Shown in pieces: positions 17,369 through 25,525 of a DNA stretch of 64,000 nucleotides. Within the stretch, counting starts at the first letter, position 1; every line of letters starts with the position of its first letter. The notes beneath the pieces were generated by a model. It searched no databases and was not told the DNA's origin. It saw only the letters and a program-made list of their open reading frames with translations. Source of the DNA: CCY15215 sp039194995 (GTDB lineage: Bacteria; Cyanobacteriota; Cyanobacteriia; Cyanobacteriales; Spirulinaceae). The stretch is taken from NCBI GenBank assembly GCA_039194995.1, contig JBCCVR010000001.1, positions 56,291-120,290 on the forward strand, given 5' to 3'. A program made the translations under genes and the position numbers.

Positions 17369-18280
17369 CTAGTTTCTCTCAACCGCAAGCATACCGCGAT
17401 CGCCGTCTAATTCTGCCATGACTCCTACGGGTAATGCGGCATTAACACCATCGTGACCGAAGGGCAGATCGGAGACGATGGGAACCCCCAAATCTGCGAG
17501 GCGATCGCGCAACATCTCCTCTACCGTCCAATCTCCCGGATTGCCTTCGCATTGGGAGAAGCGACCCAGAGCAATCCCGACAACCCCTTGTAATGCCCCC
17601 AAGAGTCGCCACTGCGTCAGCATGCGATCGATACGGTAAGAGGCTTCTCCTACATCTTCTAGAGCCAAAATAACGCCCTCTAACGGGGGCTGCAAATTAG
17701 TCCCCAATAAGTGGGTTGCTACGGTTAAATTGGCAGGTAATAATCGGCCTCGGGTCTTTCCCCCTCCCCATCCCCGTCCTGCGATCGCATCGATAGGACG
17801 ACCTTCCAGCAGATCGAAAAGGCGTTGCACCGACCAATCCGGTTCTGCACCCAAAGTCGTCAATACGGGAGCATGAACCCCCCCACCGATATTTTCCCGC
17901 AGCAAACTCCACAAAAGTCCGGTTATATCCGAAAACCCGATCAGCCATTTACCTACTGATGACTGACTTTGCCATTGCCAATTTTCTAATAAACGCATAG
18001 TTCCGTAACCCCCCCGAGCGCAAAGAATCCCCTTGCATTCTGGATCAAACCATGCTTTTGCGAGACTTTGGCGGCGTTGTTCGTCGGTTCCAGCGAGATA
18101 GTTGTAACGCTTGTCCCAATGTTCGGTGTATTCGAGACGATAACCGCGATCGCGCCAGATGGCGACTCCTTTATCAAAGCGATCTCGTTCTTTTAAACCC
18201 CCACTGGGAGCAACAATTTTCAGTAAATCTCCCGGTTTTAAAGCAGGAGGCAACTCGATATCGGTGTTGGGTTTGGGCAT
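17369..18280 (-). CDS. LD-carboxypeptidase (S66 family)
   Basis: A 303-residue cytoplasmic serine peptidase of the LdcA/MccF family. LdcA removes the terminal D-Ala from murein tetrapeptides in recycling; MccF-type members cleave microcin-like compounds, which I cannot exclude. Motifs visible: LKPGDLLKIVAPSG at the start, CARGGYGTMRLL, the nucleophile in IGFSDITGLLW, a conserved ALEDVGEASYRIDRML segment and the C-terminal histidine in PFGHDG. I chose the ATG at 18280 (MPKPNTDIEL); the longer frame to 18349 lacks family similarity. It is 84 bp after ndhE on the same strand. Confidence 0.88.
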   Translation of the reverse strand: MPKPNTDIELPPALKPGDLLKIVAPSGGLKERDRFDKGVAIWRDRGYRLEYTEHWDKRYNYLAGTDEQRRQSLAKAWFDPECKGILCARGGYGTMRLLENWQWQSQSSVGKWLIGFSDITGLLWSLLRENIGGGVHAPVLTTLGAEPDWSVQRLFDLLEGRPIDAIAGRGWGGGKTRGRLLPANLTVATHLLGTNLQPPLEGVILALEDVGEASYRIDRMLTQWRLLGALQGVVGIALGRFSQCEGNPGDWTVEEMLRDRLADLGVPIVSDLPFGHDGVNAALPVGVMAELDGDRGMLAVERN

Positions 18281-18364
18281 GGCTAAACTTCGATGACCAT
18301 AAAAAACAGCAGAGTTCAAATGTCTGCTGCTGGCAAAGCGCGATCGCATCTCCTGCGAACTTTG

Positions 18365-18676
18365 CTACCATTTCAAAAGATTAAATTGTTCCATATCGAT
18401 CGTGTCCCGGTTGCGATAGATTGCAAGAATAATCGCCAGACCGACTGCTGCTTCTGCTGCCGCGACAGCGATCACAAACGTCGTAAACACTTGCCCCTTG
18501 ATTGCTGTCGGGTCTAAAAAGTTAGAAAAACCCATCAAATTGAGATTGACGGCATTGAGAAGCAATTCCACCGACATGAGAACGCGGACGGCATTGCGAC
18601 TGGTGACTAAACCATAAATACCGATACAAAATAAAGCCGCCGCTAAAATGAGAAAATACTGGAGTTGTAAGTGCAT
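18365..18676 (-). CDS. ndhE: NAD(P)H-quinone oxidoreductase subunit 4L
   Basis: A 103-residue NuoK-type subunit with three membrane helices, part of the proton-pumping arm of cyanobacterial NDH-1. It begins MHLQLQYFLILAAALFCIGI; the conserved acidic residues lie in VLMSVELLLNAVNLNL and FVIAVAAAEAAVGLAI. Last gene of the ndhA-I-G-E cluster, 20 bp after ndhG. Confidence 0.97.
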   Translation of the reverse strand: MHLQLQYFLILAAALFCIGIYGLVTSRNAVRVLMSVELLLNAVNLNLMGFSNFLDPTAIKGQVFTTFVIAVAAAEAAVGLAIILAIYRNRDTIDMEQFNLLKW

Positions 18677-18696
18677 GAACCTTGAATATTAAGAGA

Positions 18697-19308
18697 TTAA
18701 ATTTCAGGAGAATTGCTGGCAATTGCTGCCACATCTCGAGGGCGTTCTGGTAATGTTAAATCGGGTTGCGGTTCTTGAGAAGTTGCAGTTGTTGCGGGGA
18801 TAAAATCGCGACGTGCCAAAATAATTGCGCCCACCATTGCCATTAACAGCAAGACCGATGCGAGTTCGAACGGTAAGAGAAAATCGCTGAAAAAGTGCTT
18901 GCCGATCGTGACGAGGGTACTTGTCGTATCCACCGTTTCATCGATCGCCCAAGGTGTTGCCAAAACCATCGTTCCCAGTAAAGCAAATAAACCCGCACAA
19001 ACCAGTGCCGTTGCGCCTTGACGAATCCAGCGATTTTTTACGGGGGAAAAGGCTTCTCGCTTGTTGACCAACATAATGGCAAACAAAATCAAAACATTAA
19101 CCGCACCGACATAAACCAATATTTGGGCAGCCGCAACAAAATCGCCGTTGAGTAGAATATAAAGCCCGGACATACTGACGAAAACCAGGCCCAATAGAAA
19201 TGCCGAATAAACAATTTTCTCGAACAAGACAACCCCTAAAGCAGCACCGATAACCAGTGTGCCTAAAACAATAAAGGCTAGATCTTGAACCCCTTCTGCT
19301 AAATTCAT
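18697..19308 (-). CDS. ndhG: NAD(P)H-quinone oxidoreductase subunit 6
   Basis: A 203-residue NuoJ-type membrane subunit with five hydrophobic helices. Recognisable by FVSMSGLYILLNGDFVAAAQ and the following LVYVGAVNVLILFAIMLVNK. The C-terminus after about residue 170 is hydrophilic. It belongs to the NDH-1 membrane arm used in respiration and cyclic electron flow. The start codon (19306-19308) directly abuts a heptamer array. Confidence 0.97.
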   Translation of the reverse strand: MNLAEGVQDLAFIVLGTLVIGAALGVVLFEKIVYSAFLLGLVFVSMSGLYILLNGDFVAAAQILVYVGAVNVLILFAIMLVNKREAFSPVKNRWIRQGATALVCAGLFALLGTMVLATPWAIDETVDTTSTLVTIGKHFFSDFLLPFELASVLLLMAMVGAIILARRDFIPATTATSQEPQPDLTLPERPRDVAAIASNSPEI

Positions 19309-19310
19309 GT

Positions 19311-19436
19311 TTGGTTGTTAGTTGTTGGTTGTTGTTTCTCCCCTGCCCCCCTTAATAAGGGGGGTGTCCGGAGGACGGGGGGATCTCTTTAATTTTCCCT
19401 ATTAAGGAGAGTATCCGGAGGACGAGGGGGATCTCT
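19311..19436 (-). repeat. Composite repeat filling the ndhI-ndhG gap
   Basis: TTGGTTG/TTAGTTG heptamers (19311-19336) beside the ndhG start codon are followed by two related modules: CCCCTTAATAAGGGG with GTCCGGAGGACGGGGGGATC, then CCTATTAAGGAG with ATCCGGAGGACGAGGGGGATC. Both modules end in GATCTCTTTA. The element spans from near the ndhI stop to the ndhG start. Confidence 0.75.
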
Positions 19437-20030
19437 TTACTCTGTACCCGCAGCAGTTTCCTCTTGAATCTCTTCAGGGTGTTTCCCGGCTCTTTGGGCA
19501 CCTTTGGGGAGATCGTGAGGTTCGATAACGCCTTTGGGAAGATAAGCAAATTCTCGCAGGGGCGTTACCATTGGGTCTTGAGTCACTTTGTAGGGCAAGC
19601 GTCCCAGAGCCACATTATCGTAGTTGAGTTCGTGGCGATCGAAGCTGGCTAATTCGTATTCTTCTGTCGCGGAGAGGCAATTGGTGGGGCAATATTCAAT
19701 GCAATTGGCACAGAAAATACAAACGCCGAAATCAATACTGTAGTGATTGAGTTTTTTCTTTTTCGCAACTTTATCAAATTCCCAATCGACGACGGGTAAA
19801 TTGATAGGACAAACGCGAACGCAGACTTCGCAAGCAATGCACTTGTCAAATTCAAAATGAATTCTACCGCGATAGCGTTCTGAAGGAATGAGCTTTTCGT
19901 AAGGGTAGTGGACGGTGACGGGACGGCGTTGCATGTGGTCGAAAGTTACGGAAAGCCCTTGACCGATATATTTTGCGGCTTGTACCGTCCCTTTGGCATA
20001 GTCGCCAACTTGTTTGAGGAATTTAAACAT
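19437..20030 (-). CDS. ndhI: NAD(P)H-quinone oxidoreductase subunit I
   Basis: A 197-residue peripheral subunit of NDH-1 carrying two [4Fe-4S] clusters in the peripheral arm. Both ligand motifs are intact: CIACEVCVRVCP and CIFCANCIEYCP. The N-terminal amphipathic stretch MFKFLKQVGDYAKGTVQAAK and the VTVHYPYEKLIPSERYRGRI segment are typical of cyanobacterial and plastid NdhI. The C-terminal 25 residues are variable. Confidence 0.98.
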   Translation of the reverse strand: MFKFLKQVGDYAKGTVQAAKYIGQGLSVTFDHMQRRPVTVHYPYEKLIPSERYRGRIHFEFDKCIACEVCVRVCPINLPVVDWEFDKVAKKKKLNHYSIDFGVCIFCANCIEYCPTNCLSATEEYELASFDRHELNYDNVALGRLPYKVTQDPMVTPLREFAYLPKGVIEPHDLPKGAQRAGKHPEEIQEETAAGTE

Positions 20031-20038
20031 TTTTTTTG

Positions 20039-20155
20039 TTATTGGTTATTGGTTATTGGTTATCTTCCTGTCTTTTCCCCCCTTACTAAGGGGGGCTAGG
20101 GGGGATCTCTTCTCTTGCTCTCTTCCTCTTGGGAGGGGGCTGGGGGGTGAGTTAG
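20039..20155 (-). repeat. Composite repeat filling the ndhA-ndhI gap
   Basis: Three TTATTGG heptamers begin 8 bases (a T-run) from the ndhI start codon. They are followed by CCCCCCTTACTAAGGGGGG, then CTCTTGCTCTCTTCC and the hairpin CCTCTTGGGAGGGGGCTGGGG. The order of parts matches the composite elements at 6546, 45526 and 59299. Confidence 0.75.
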
Positions 20156-20174
20156 GGATTATCGATCGCTAAAA

Positions 20175-21293
20175 TCAGCCGCCAAAGGCGAAGGGAAAAG
20201 CTAATTTCAAAGCTGCCGTGAGGAGCAAATTAACGAGAGAAACGGGAAGGAGAAACTTCCAGCCGAGATCGAGGAGTTGATCGATGCGAACCCGGGGTAC
20301 TGTCCAGCGCAGGAGAATGGCAATGAAAACGAGAAAATAAGCCTTGAGAACGGTCATGACGATCCCCAAAGAAGCCGTCACGACTTGCAACCAAGGGGTA
20401 GTTTCACTCACTCCCAACCATCCCGCCAACTTATCGAGGGGAATGGGGAATTCCCAACCGCCGAGATAGAGAATGGCAACAACTAACGCAGAAAGAACCA
20501 AATTGATATAAGAACCCACATAGAAGAGTGCAAAACGCATCCCCATATATTCCGTTTGATATCCCGCAACCAATTCTTCTTCTGCTTCGGGTAAATCGAA
20601 AGGAAGACGTTCGCATTCTGCCAGCGCAGCGATCCAGAAGATCAGGAAACCCACGGGTTGCCGCCAGATGTTCCAGCCTAAAATGCCATAGCCAGATTGC
20701 TGTTGGACGATATCAATGGTGCTGAGGCTGTTGGACATCATCACCACTGCCAGTACGGCTAAGGCAAGGGGGATTTCATAGCTGATTGACTGAGCTGCAG
20801 CCCGCAACCCTCCCAACAGAGAATACTTGTTATTGGAGGAGTAGCCAGACATCAATAGACCGATGGGGGCGATGCTGGAGATCGAAATCCACAAGAAAAT
20901 GCCGATATTGAGATCGGAAATGAGCAGATTTTGTCCGAAGGGAATGATGAGATAGGATAGAACCACGGGAATCACGACGATCGCAGGACCCAGGGTAAAG
21001 AGGAGGGGATCGGATTGGGCGGGAACGATATCTTCTTTAAATACCAGTTTCAAGCCATCGGCAACAGGCTGCAATACCCCCAAAGGACCCGCGTATTCAG
21101 GGCCGATGCGCTGTTGTACGGCGGCGGAAATTTTCCGTTCCAACCAAACCGTAACCAAGACCCCGACGACGGAGGCGATAAGAACTAATGTCATGGGGAG
21201 GGGAATCCAAAGGGCTTTTGATACCCCTTGAGACAATCCCAACCCCGTTAGGGTTTGAATAAAACTTGCTTGTAGGTCGATTCCTGAGTTCAT
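20175..21293 (-). CDS. ndhA: NAD(P)H-quinone oxidoreductase subunit 1
   Basis: A 372-residue NuoH-type membrane subunit with about eight helices, at the junction of the membrane and peripheral arms near the plastoquinone site. Signature segments: VWLERKISAAVQQRIGPEYAGPLGVLQPVADGLK, KEDIVPAQSD, and the acidic ECERLPFDLPEAEEELVAGYQTEYMGMRF. First gene of the ndhAIGE cluster. The ~145 bp upstream of the start (21294-21439) should hold its promoter; I see no certain -10/-35. Confidence 0.98.
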   Translation of the reverse strand: MNSGIDLQASFIQTLTGLGLSQGVSKALWIPLPMTLVLIASVVGVLVTVWLERKISAAVQQRIGPEYAGPLGVLQPVADGLKLVFKEDIVPAQSDPLLFTLGPAIVVIPVVLSYLIIPFGQNLLISDLNIGIFLWISISSIAPIGLLMSGYSSNNKYSLLGGLRAAAQSISYEIPLALAVLAVVMMSNSLSTIDIVQQQSGYGILGWNIWRQPVGFLIFWIAALAECERLPFDLPEAEEELVAGYQTEYMGMRFALFYVGSYINLVLSALVVAILYLGGWEFPIPLDKLAGWLGVSETTPWLQVVTASLGIVMTVLKAYFLVFIAILLRWTVPRVRIDQLLDLGWKFLLPVSLVNLLLTAALKLAFPFAFGG

Positions 21294-21439
21294 TGGGCGA
21301 TCGCGATTTTCTGTATAGTGGGACTGCTAGATTTTGAGAACCCAGCTTTAATTTAGATTGATTCTCCCATCCTAGAATACCCCAGAGGTGTAATCTTCGG
21401 GTTTGCTTTTTGGCGATCGCCCTTTCCCAATCGAAAAAT

Positions 21440-22066
21440 CTAAGATTGCGCTAACACCTGCGCCACGCTTAAAGCGCCCCCTAATTCTTGCAACAATGGA
21501 GAAGCGATCGCTTCTTCTCCAGTAAATAAAACTTCTTCGTAAAGTCCCGCGACCAAGCTCAACACGGTAATTTGTTGTTGGATCGGATCGACAATCCAAT
21601 ACTCATCAATTCCTCGTGCTTGATACTGAGAGCGCTTGTAGCGATAATCTCGCTCCTCGTTGTCTCGCCCCGGGCTGACAACTTCAATAACCAATTGAGG
21701 CGGCGGCATTTCTGATGTTACCAGAGAGCGGCGAGAACCTTCTAGGATTTGTGCCAACTCCTCCGACATCACTAACAAATCTGGAATTCTAACGGTTGGC
21801 CTCGTTCCGCTTACCGATACTTCTGCTTTGGTTCTCAATCGATAAAAGGGAATACCCAACTGAGTCAAATAGACCAATAAGAATATGGCAACTCGTTGAT
21901 TGATATCACTCTCACTCGGCATCGCCCGCAATCTCCCATCTTCTAGCTCATACAGCGTATCCGTCCCGTCGTCATAGTTAAGAAACTCTTCGAGGGACAT
22001 CAGAGGAGGTGTGATTTCTGCGGAAAACTTCCCTCGAGGTTCTTTGATTTCTAATGTATCGGTCAT
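21440..22066 (-). CDS. Uma2-family (DUF820) putative endonuclease
   Basis: A 208-residue Uma2 protein. Family motifs: MSLEEFLNYDDGTDTLYELEDGRL, RIPDLLVMSEEL, PQLVIEVVSPGR and the following YQARGIDEYWIVDPIQQQITVLSL. The D and ExxSP residues of the nuclease-like core are present. It is the intact tandem paralogue of the next gene, 51 bp away, and serves as the reference that exposes that gene's insertion. Confidence 0.88.
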   Translation of the reverse strand: MTDTLEIKEPRGKFSAEITPPLMSLEEFLNYDDGTDTLYELEDGRLRAMPSESDINQRVAIFLLVYLTQLGIPFYRLRTKAEVSVSGTRPTVRIPDLLVMSEELAQILEGSRRSLVTSEMPPPQLVIEVVSPGRDNEERDYRYKRSQYQARGIDEYWIVDPIQQQITVLSLVAGLYEEVLFTGEEAIASPLLQELGGALSVAQVLAQS

Positions 22067-22117
22067 GGTTGTTAATTTTCCTGCAACGCAATTTTTATTC
22101 TAAAACTTGCAGTTTTG

Positions 22118-22825
22118 TTACGAATGAGTTAATATCTGTCTCACTGTCAAAGAGCTTCCCAATTCTTGCAACAATGGAGAAGATATCTCTTTTTCTCCAG
22201 TAAATACGGCTTCTTCATAAAGTCCTGCGACCAAGCTCAACACGGTAATTTGTTGTTGAATTGGATTGACAATCCAATACTCATCGATTCCTCGGGCTTG
22301 GTACTGAGAACGTTTGTAGCGATAATCTCGGTCTTCTGTCTTGGTCAGCATTCCCTTGCGTCTGTCTTGGTGCGCGTTCCCTTGCGTCTTCCGCCGACGC
22401 GGGGTCGCACCGCTTTCGCCGACGCGGGGTCTGACTGCGTTTTCCCGTCCCGGACTAACCACCTCGATCGCCAAACGGGGAGGAGGCATCTCTAAGGTAA
22501 CAAGAGAACGACGCGATCCTGCTATTTCAGCAACTAACTCTTCTGTAAGTACCAATAAATCCGGCAGCCTAACGGTTGTGCGCGTTCCACTGACTGTAAC
22601 TTCCGTTTTCATGCTCAACTGAGAAAAGGAAATGCCCTGTTGGAGAAAATAAGCGAATAAAAAAGAGGTACTTAGTCGATTTAACTCGCTTTCGACGGTC
22701 ATAATCCGCAATCTCCTATCTTCTAATTCATATAGCGCATCAGTTCCGTCGTCATAATTGAGAAAATCCTCGAAGGACATCAGGGGAGACGCGATCTCGA
22801 TTTCCACTTCTAATGTATTTGTCAT
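22118..22825 (-). CDS. Uma2-family protein interrupted by an in-frame repeat insertion
   Basis: A 235-residue paralogue of the preceding protein (MSFEDFLNYDDGTDALYELEDRRL, PRLAIEVVSPGREN, YQARGIDEYWIVNPIQQQIT). Between VVSPGREN and EDRDYRYKRSQ it carries 34 extra, Arg-rich residues absent from the paralogue, encoded by a repetitive element at about 22339-22440. The frame is kept, so a full-length protein could be made, but the insert follows the conserved ExxSPG motif directly and may impair activity. Confidence 0.85.
   Translation of the reverse strand: MTNTLEVEIEIASPLMSFEDFLNYDDGTDALYELEDRRLRIMTVESELNRLSTSFLFAYFLQQGISFSQLSMKTEVTVSGTRTTVRLPDLLVLTEELVAEIAGSRRSLVTLEMPPPRLAIEVVSPGRENAVRPRVGESGATPRRRKTQGNAHQDRRKGMLTKTEDRDYRYKRSQYQARGIDEYWIVNPIQQQITVLSLVAGLYEEAVFTGEKEISSPLLQELGSSLTVRQILTHS
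22339..22440 (-). repeat. 102-bp repetitive element inserted in a Uma2 gene
   Basis: The insert consists of two imperfect direct copies of GTCTTGGT...TTCCCTTGCGTCT followed by two copies of GCCGACGCGGGGTC. Comparison with the tandem paralogue gives a 34-codon insertion. A related stretch lies near 58526-58572 (GACGCAAG, ATGCTGACCAAG, ACACCAAGAC on the plus strand), so this looks like a dispersed element. Confidence 0.75.
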
Positions 22826-22881
22826 CGTTGCTCATTCTCATTCCAACGCCAATTTCATTGTAAGAGATTGGCTGAAATTGC

Positions 22882-23364
22882 CTAATTACCCCAAATTCCC
22901 AAGCGTCGATCGGCCGCTTGTTTTTGTGCTTGAGCGAGGCGATCGGCACTATTGGTGCAGGTTTGACGGTAGCGCGAATGCAATCGAGCCAAGCCGGCTC
23001 CAACCATTTGCACGTTAATATTGCGATTATTGTGGAATATTTCGACTAGAATGCGCTCCCCACTTGCGATCGCTCCTCCATTGCGATCGCGAACGGAAGA
23101 CCCCACGGAAATCAGTGTACTGAGACGATTCTTTGCCGTTTGAGCGTGGGTTTGGGGTTGTCCGTTAACCCAATCTGGCGCATCGATACAAGCGAGTTGC
23201 CCGCGTACTTCCGTTGCGCCCTGTTTTAAAATTACCGTATCGCCATCAACGATGCGATGGACAGTCGCAGAGACCATTTGAGCGTGGATGGTTTGGGCGG
23301 GAAGCAGAATGAGTGAGATTGAGATCCCGGCGATCGCGGGCTGCGAATACCCCGATCTTAACAC
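22882..23364 (-). CDS. Secreted thermonuclease-like (SNase) protein
   Basis: A 160-residue staphylococcal-nuclease-fold protein with a Sec signal peptide (hydrophobic AIAGISISLILLP, cleavage near IHAQ). The core reads HRIVDGDTVILKQGATEVRG then LACIDAPDW; the DGDT aspartate and IDAP motif are present, but the position usually Glu (DAPE) is Asp here. The C-terminal half keeps VEIFHNNRNINVQMVGAGLA. Probable extracytoplasmic nuclease. The start is GTG at 23364. It lies 13 bp downstream of murG. Confidence 0.8.
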   Translation of the reverse strand: MLRSGYSQPAIAGISISLILLPAQTIHAQMVSATVHRIVDGDTVILKQGATEVRGQLACIDAPDWVNGQPQTHAQTAKNRLSTLISVGSSVRDRNGGAIASGERILVEIFHNNRNINVQMVGAGLARLHSRYRQTCTNSADRLAQAQKQAADRRLGIWGN

Positions 23365-23377
23365 GCCAAATTTTTGG

Positions 23378-24436
23378 CTAACTTAAATTATTTTCAACTA
23401 ACGTTGCTAATTGTTGCGCACTATCGATCGCGGCTAAGGTTGCGGCATTTTCTGCCATTTTTGTTAAGCGATCGGGAGAGTCTAATAAGTCCAAAACCTC
23501 TTTGGCTAAGAGTTCTGGGGTTAACTGATTCTGACGATAAATTAAAGCGGCTTCTGCTTCCTTAAAGGCTAGAGCATTGTAATATTGATGGTCTTCGGCG
23601 GCGAAAGGATAGGGAATTAAAATCGCAGGGGTTTTTGTGACTGCCAATTCGGTCAAAGTCCCCGCACCCGAGCGACTGATGGCTAAATTTGCCCGTTGTA
23701 AAAGTCCCGCAATATTGTTGTAAAAGGGACGAGCGAAATAATGGGGGTGTTGAAAACTCTCTGCATCCGGATCGCGATCGCCTGTCAGATGCACCAAATA
23801 CGCCCCAGAATCCAGCCAAGTTTGCGCGCAATCCCTCACCAATTGATTCAACGCGACCGCCCCTTGAGAGCCGCCCATGACGACGATTAGAGGCGCATCT
23901 GAGGGAATGGGAAAATCATCGAGGTTTTGAGGACTGAGAAAGGTTTCTCGGACGGGGGTACTAATCCAGATGGTTTTAGCTTTGGGGAGGGATTTCGCCG
24001 CCATTTCAAAGCCGATCGCCACTTGCGTGCAAAAGGGAGCGAGTAATTTGGTCACTTTCCCCGGAATAGCATTGGATTCGTGAATAATCACTGGAATGCC
24101 GCACCATCGCGCCGCTAAAATTGCCGGAGCCGCAATATATCCCCCCGTCGTGAACACGACATCGGTTTCTAATTGTTTGAATAATTTTCGGACTTTAAAA
24201 ACAGCACTAATCAAACGATAAAGCACCAAGATAGATTTAAGTCCGCGCGATTGAAAGCCCTCGACATTGACGATATGCAAGGGATAATCTTTGACGAGAG
24301 ATTGTTCGAGGCGACCCGGTACTCCGATCCAGTCAATTTGCCAATCGGACAAGCGTTCTGCAACAGCTAAGGCAGGGAAGAGATGACCGCCAGTTCCGCT
24401 AGCGGCGATCGACAGGCGCGGGGAAGTTTCGGACAC
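23378..24436 (-). CDS. murG: UDP-GlcNAc:undecaprenyl-PP-MurNAc-pentapeptide GlcNAc transferase
   Basis: A 352-residue GT28 enzyme converting lipid I to lipid II on the cytoplasmic face of the membrane in peptidoglycan synthesis. Motifs: GTGGHLFPALAVAERL near the N-terminus, TTGGYIAAPAILAARWCGIP, HESNAIPGKVTKLLAPF, VMGGSQGAVALNQLV and the donor site SRSGAGTLTELAVTKTPAIL. Length is normal. The start is GTG at 24436. Confidence 0.96.
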   Translation of the reverse strand: MSETSPRLSIAASGTGGHLFPALAVAERLSDWQIDWIGVPGRLEQSLVKDYPLHIVNVEGFQSRGLKSILVLYRLISAVFKVRKLFKQLETDVVFTTGGYIAAPAILAARWCGIPVIIHESNAIPGKVTKLLAPFCTQVAIGFEMAAKSLPKAKTIWISTPVRETFLSPQNLDDFPIPSDAPLIVVMGGSQGAVALNQLVRDCAQTWLDSGAYLVHLTGDRDPDAESFQHPHYFARPFYNNIAGLLQRANLAISRSGAGTLTELAVTKTPAILIPYPFAAEDHQYYNALAFKEAEAALIYRQNQLTPELLAKEVLDLLDSPDRLTKMAENAATLAAIDSAQQLATLVENNLS

Positions 24437-24530
24437 AGGGATTGAGATTTTGTTATAACGGATAGATGGTTGTATTACAACCTATCATCCAATGGTCAGT
24501 TTTGAACGAGTGGGGAGTCAAAGACAAACA

Positions 24531-25316
24531 ATGTTAAAAATGGGCTGGCGAATTTTACTGGCAACGGGACTAAGTTTAGGATTAAGTTTGGGGGTGGGTT
24601 TGAGGTCTAGCGCCCAAGACCAGTATCCTCGCAATACCCCCCCAGAATTGCAAGCATATCTAACTCGGCTGGAGAATGCAGCCAATCGCCACGATTCGGA
24701 CGCACTCATACAATTTTACAGCCCGGACTTTACGAACTCCGACGACTTAGATCGCTCTCAACTGTCGGAAACATTGCAAGCACTTTGGGAAGAATATACC
24801 AATCTCAACTATTTCACGCAGCTAGAATCTTGGGAGCAACAGGGCGATCGCCTCGTTCTTGAAACCACCACTTTTATCACCGGAACCCAGACGGAGAACA
24901 ATCGCGAAATGCGAATGAAAGCCACGATCCGATCGCGCCAGTTTCTACAAGGCGAACAAATCGTGCGTCAGGATATCCTTTCAGAACGCACGGAGCTTTT
25001 AATGGGAAATCCGCCCGATGTCACGATTAATTTACCCGATCGCGTCGCCCCCGGGGAAAAGTTTAATTTTGATGCCATTGTCAAAACGCCGTTAGGCAGC
25101 GATTTACTGTTGGGTGCGGCTATTGAGGAAGAAGTAAGCGGAGATCGCTATTTAAACTACGAAGCCTTCGATTTAGAGTTACTGCAAGCAGGAGGACTCT
25201 TTAAGCAAGGAACTGCACCCGACGAAAGCGGCGATCGCTGGATTTCTGCCATTCTCATTAGTGGCGAAGGAACAATTGTGATTACCAATCGCTTGCGAGT
25301 TGAAGTAGAAGAGTAA
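24531..25316 (+). CDS. Secreted protein with NTF2-like domain
   Basis: A 261-residue exported protein of unknown function. The signal peptide (MLKMGWRILLATGLSLGLSL) is cleaved probably after SSAQ. Residues about 35-140 (LQAYLTRLENAANRHDSDAL, FYSPDFTNSD) resemble an NTF2/SnoaL-like fold; the C-terminal half is beta-rich (NLPDRVAPGEKFNFDAIVK). I prefer the ATG at 24531, preceded by GGGGAG; an in-frame ATG at 24492 would lengthen the signal region by 13 residues. Confidence 0.65.
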   Translation: MLKMGWRILLATGLSLGLSLGVGLRSSAQDQYPRNTPPELQAYLTRLENAANRHDSDALIQFYSPDFTNSDDLDRSQLSETLQALWEEYTNLNYFTQLESWEQQGDRLVLETTTFITGTQTENNREMRMKATIRSRQFLQGEQIVRQDILSERTELLMGNPPDVTINLPDRVAPGEKFNFDAIVKTPLGSDLLLGAAIEEEVSGDRYLNYEAFDLELLQAGGLFKQGTAPDESGDRWISAILISGEGTIVITNRLRVEVEE

Positions 25317-25525
25317 TTTGATTGTTTGTTATTCGTTTCTCCTCTGTTGGTTTCCTATTCTTAGGAGGGTAGAGGAGATCCAACTTAAGGCAGTTCAATT
25401 AAAGAAATTTTTGCGATTTAAAAACTGATTTTCAGGAACGATCTTTAAACTTGCAAAGCAACACGGAGCATGATAGGGTAACGGTCAATTCAAAGCAAAA
25501 GCCGCTCATTTTTCAATGCTCCCAA

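Noticed and set aside
17167..17421. 84-codon plus-strand frame behind a GAGGAGGTGA
   Set aside because: It runs antisense into the carboxypeptidase gene, has no recognisable motif and begins at GTG inside the SD-like stretch.
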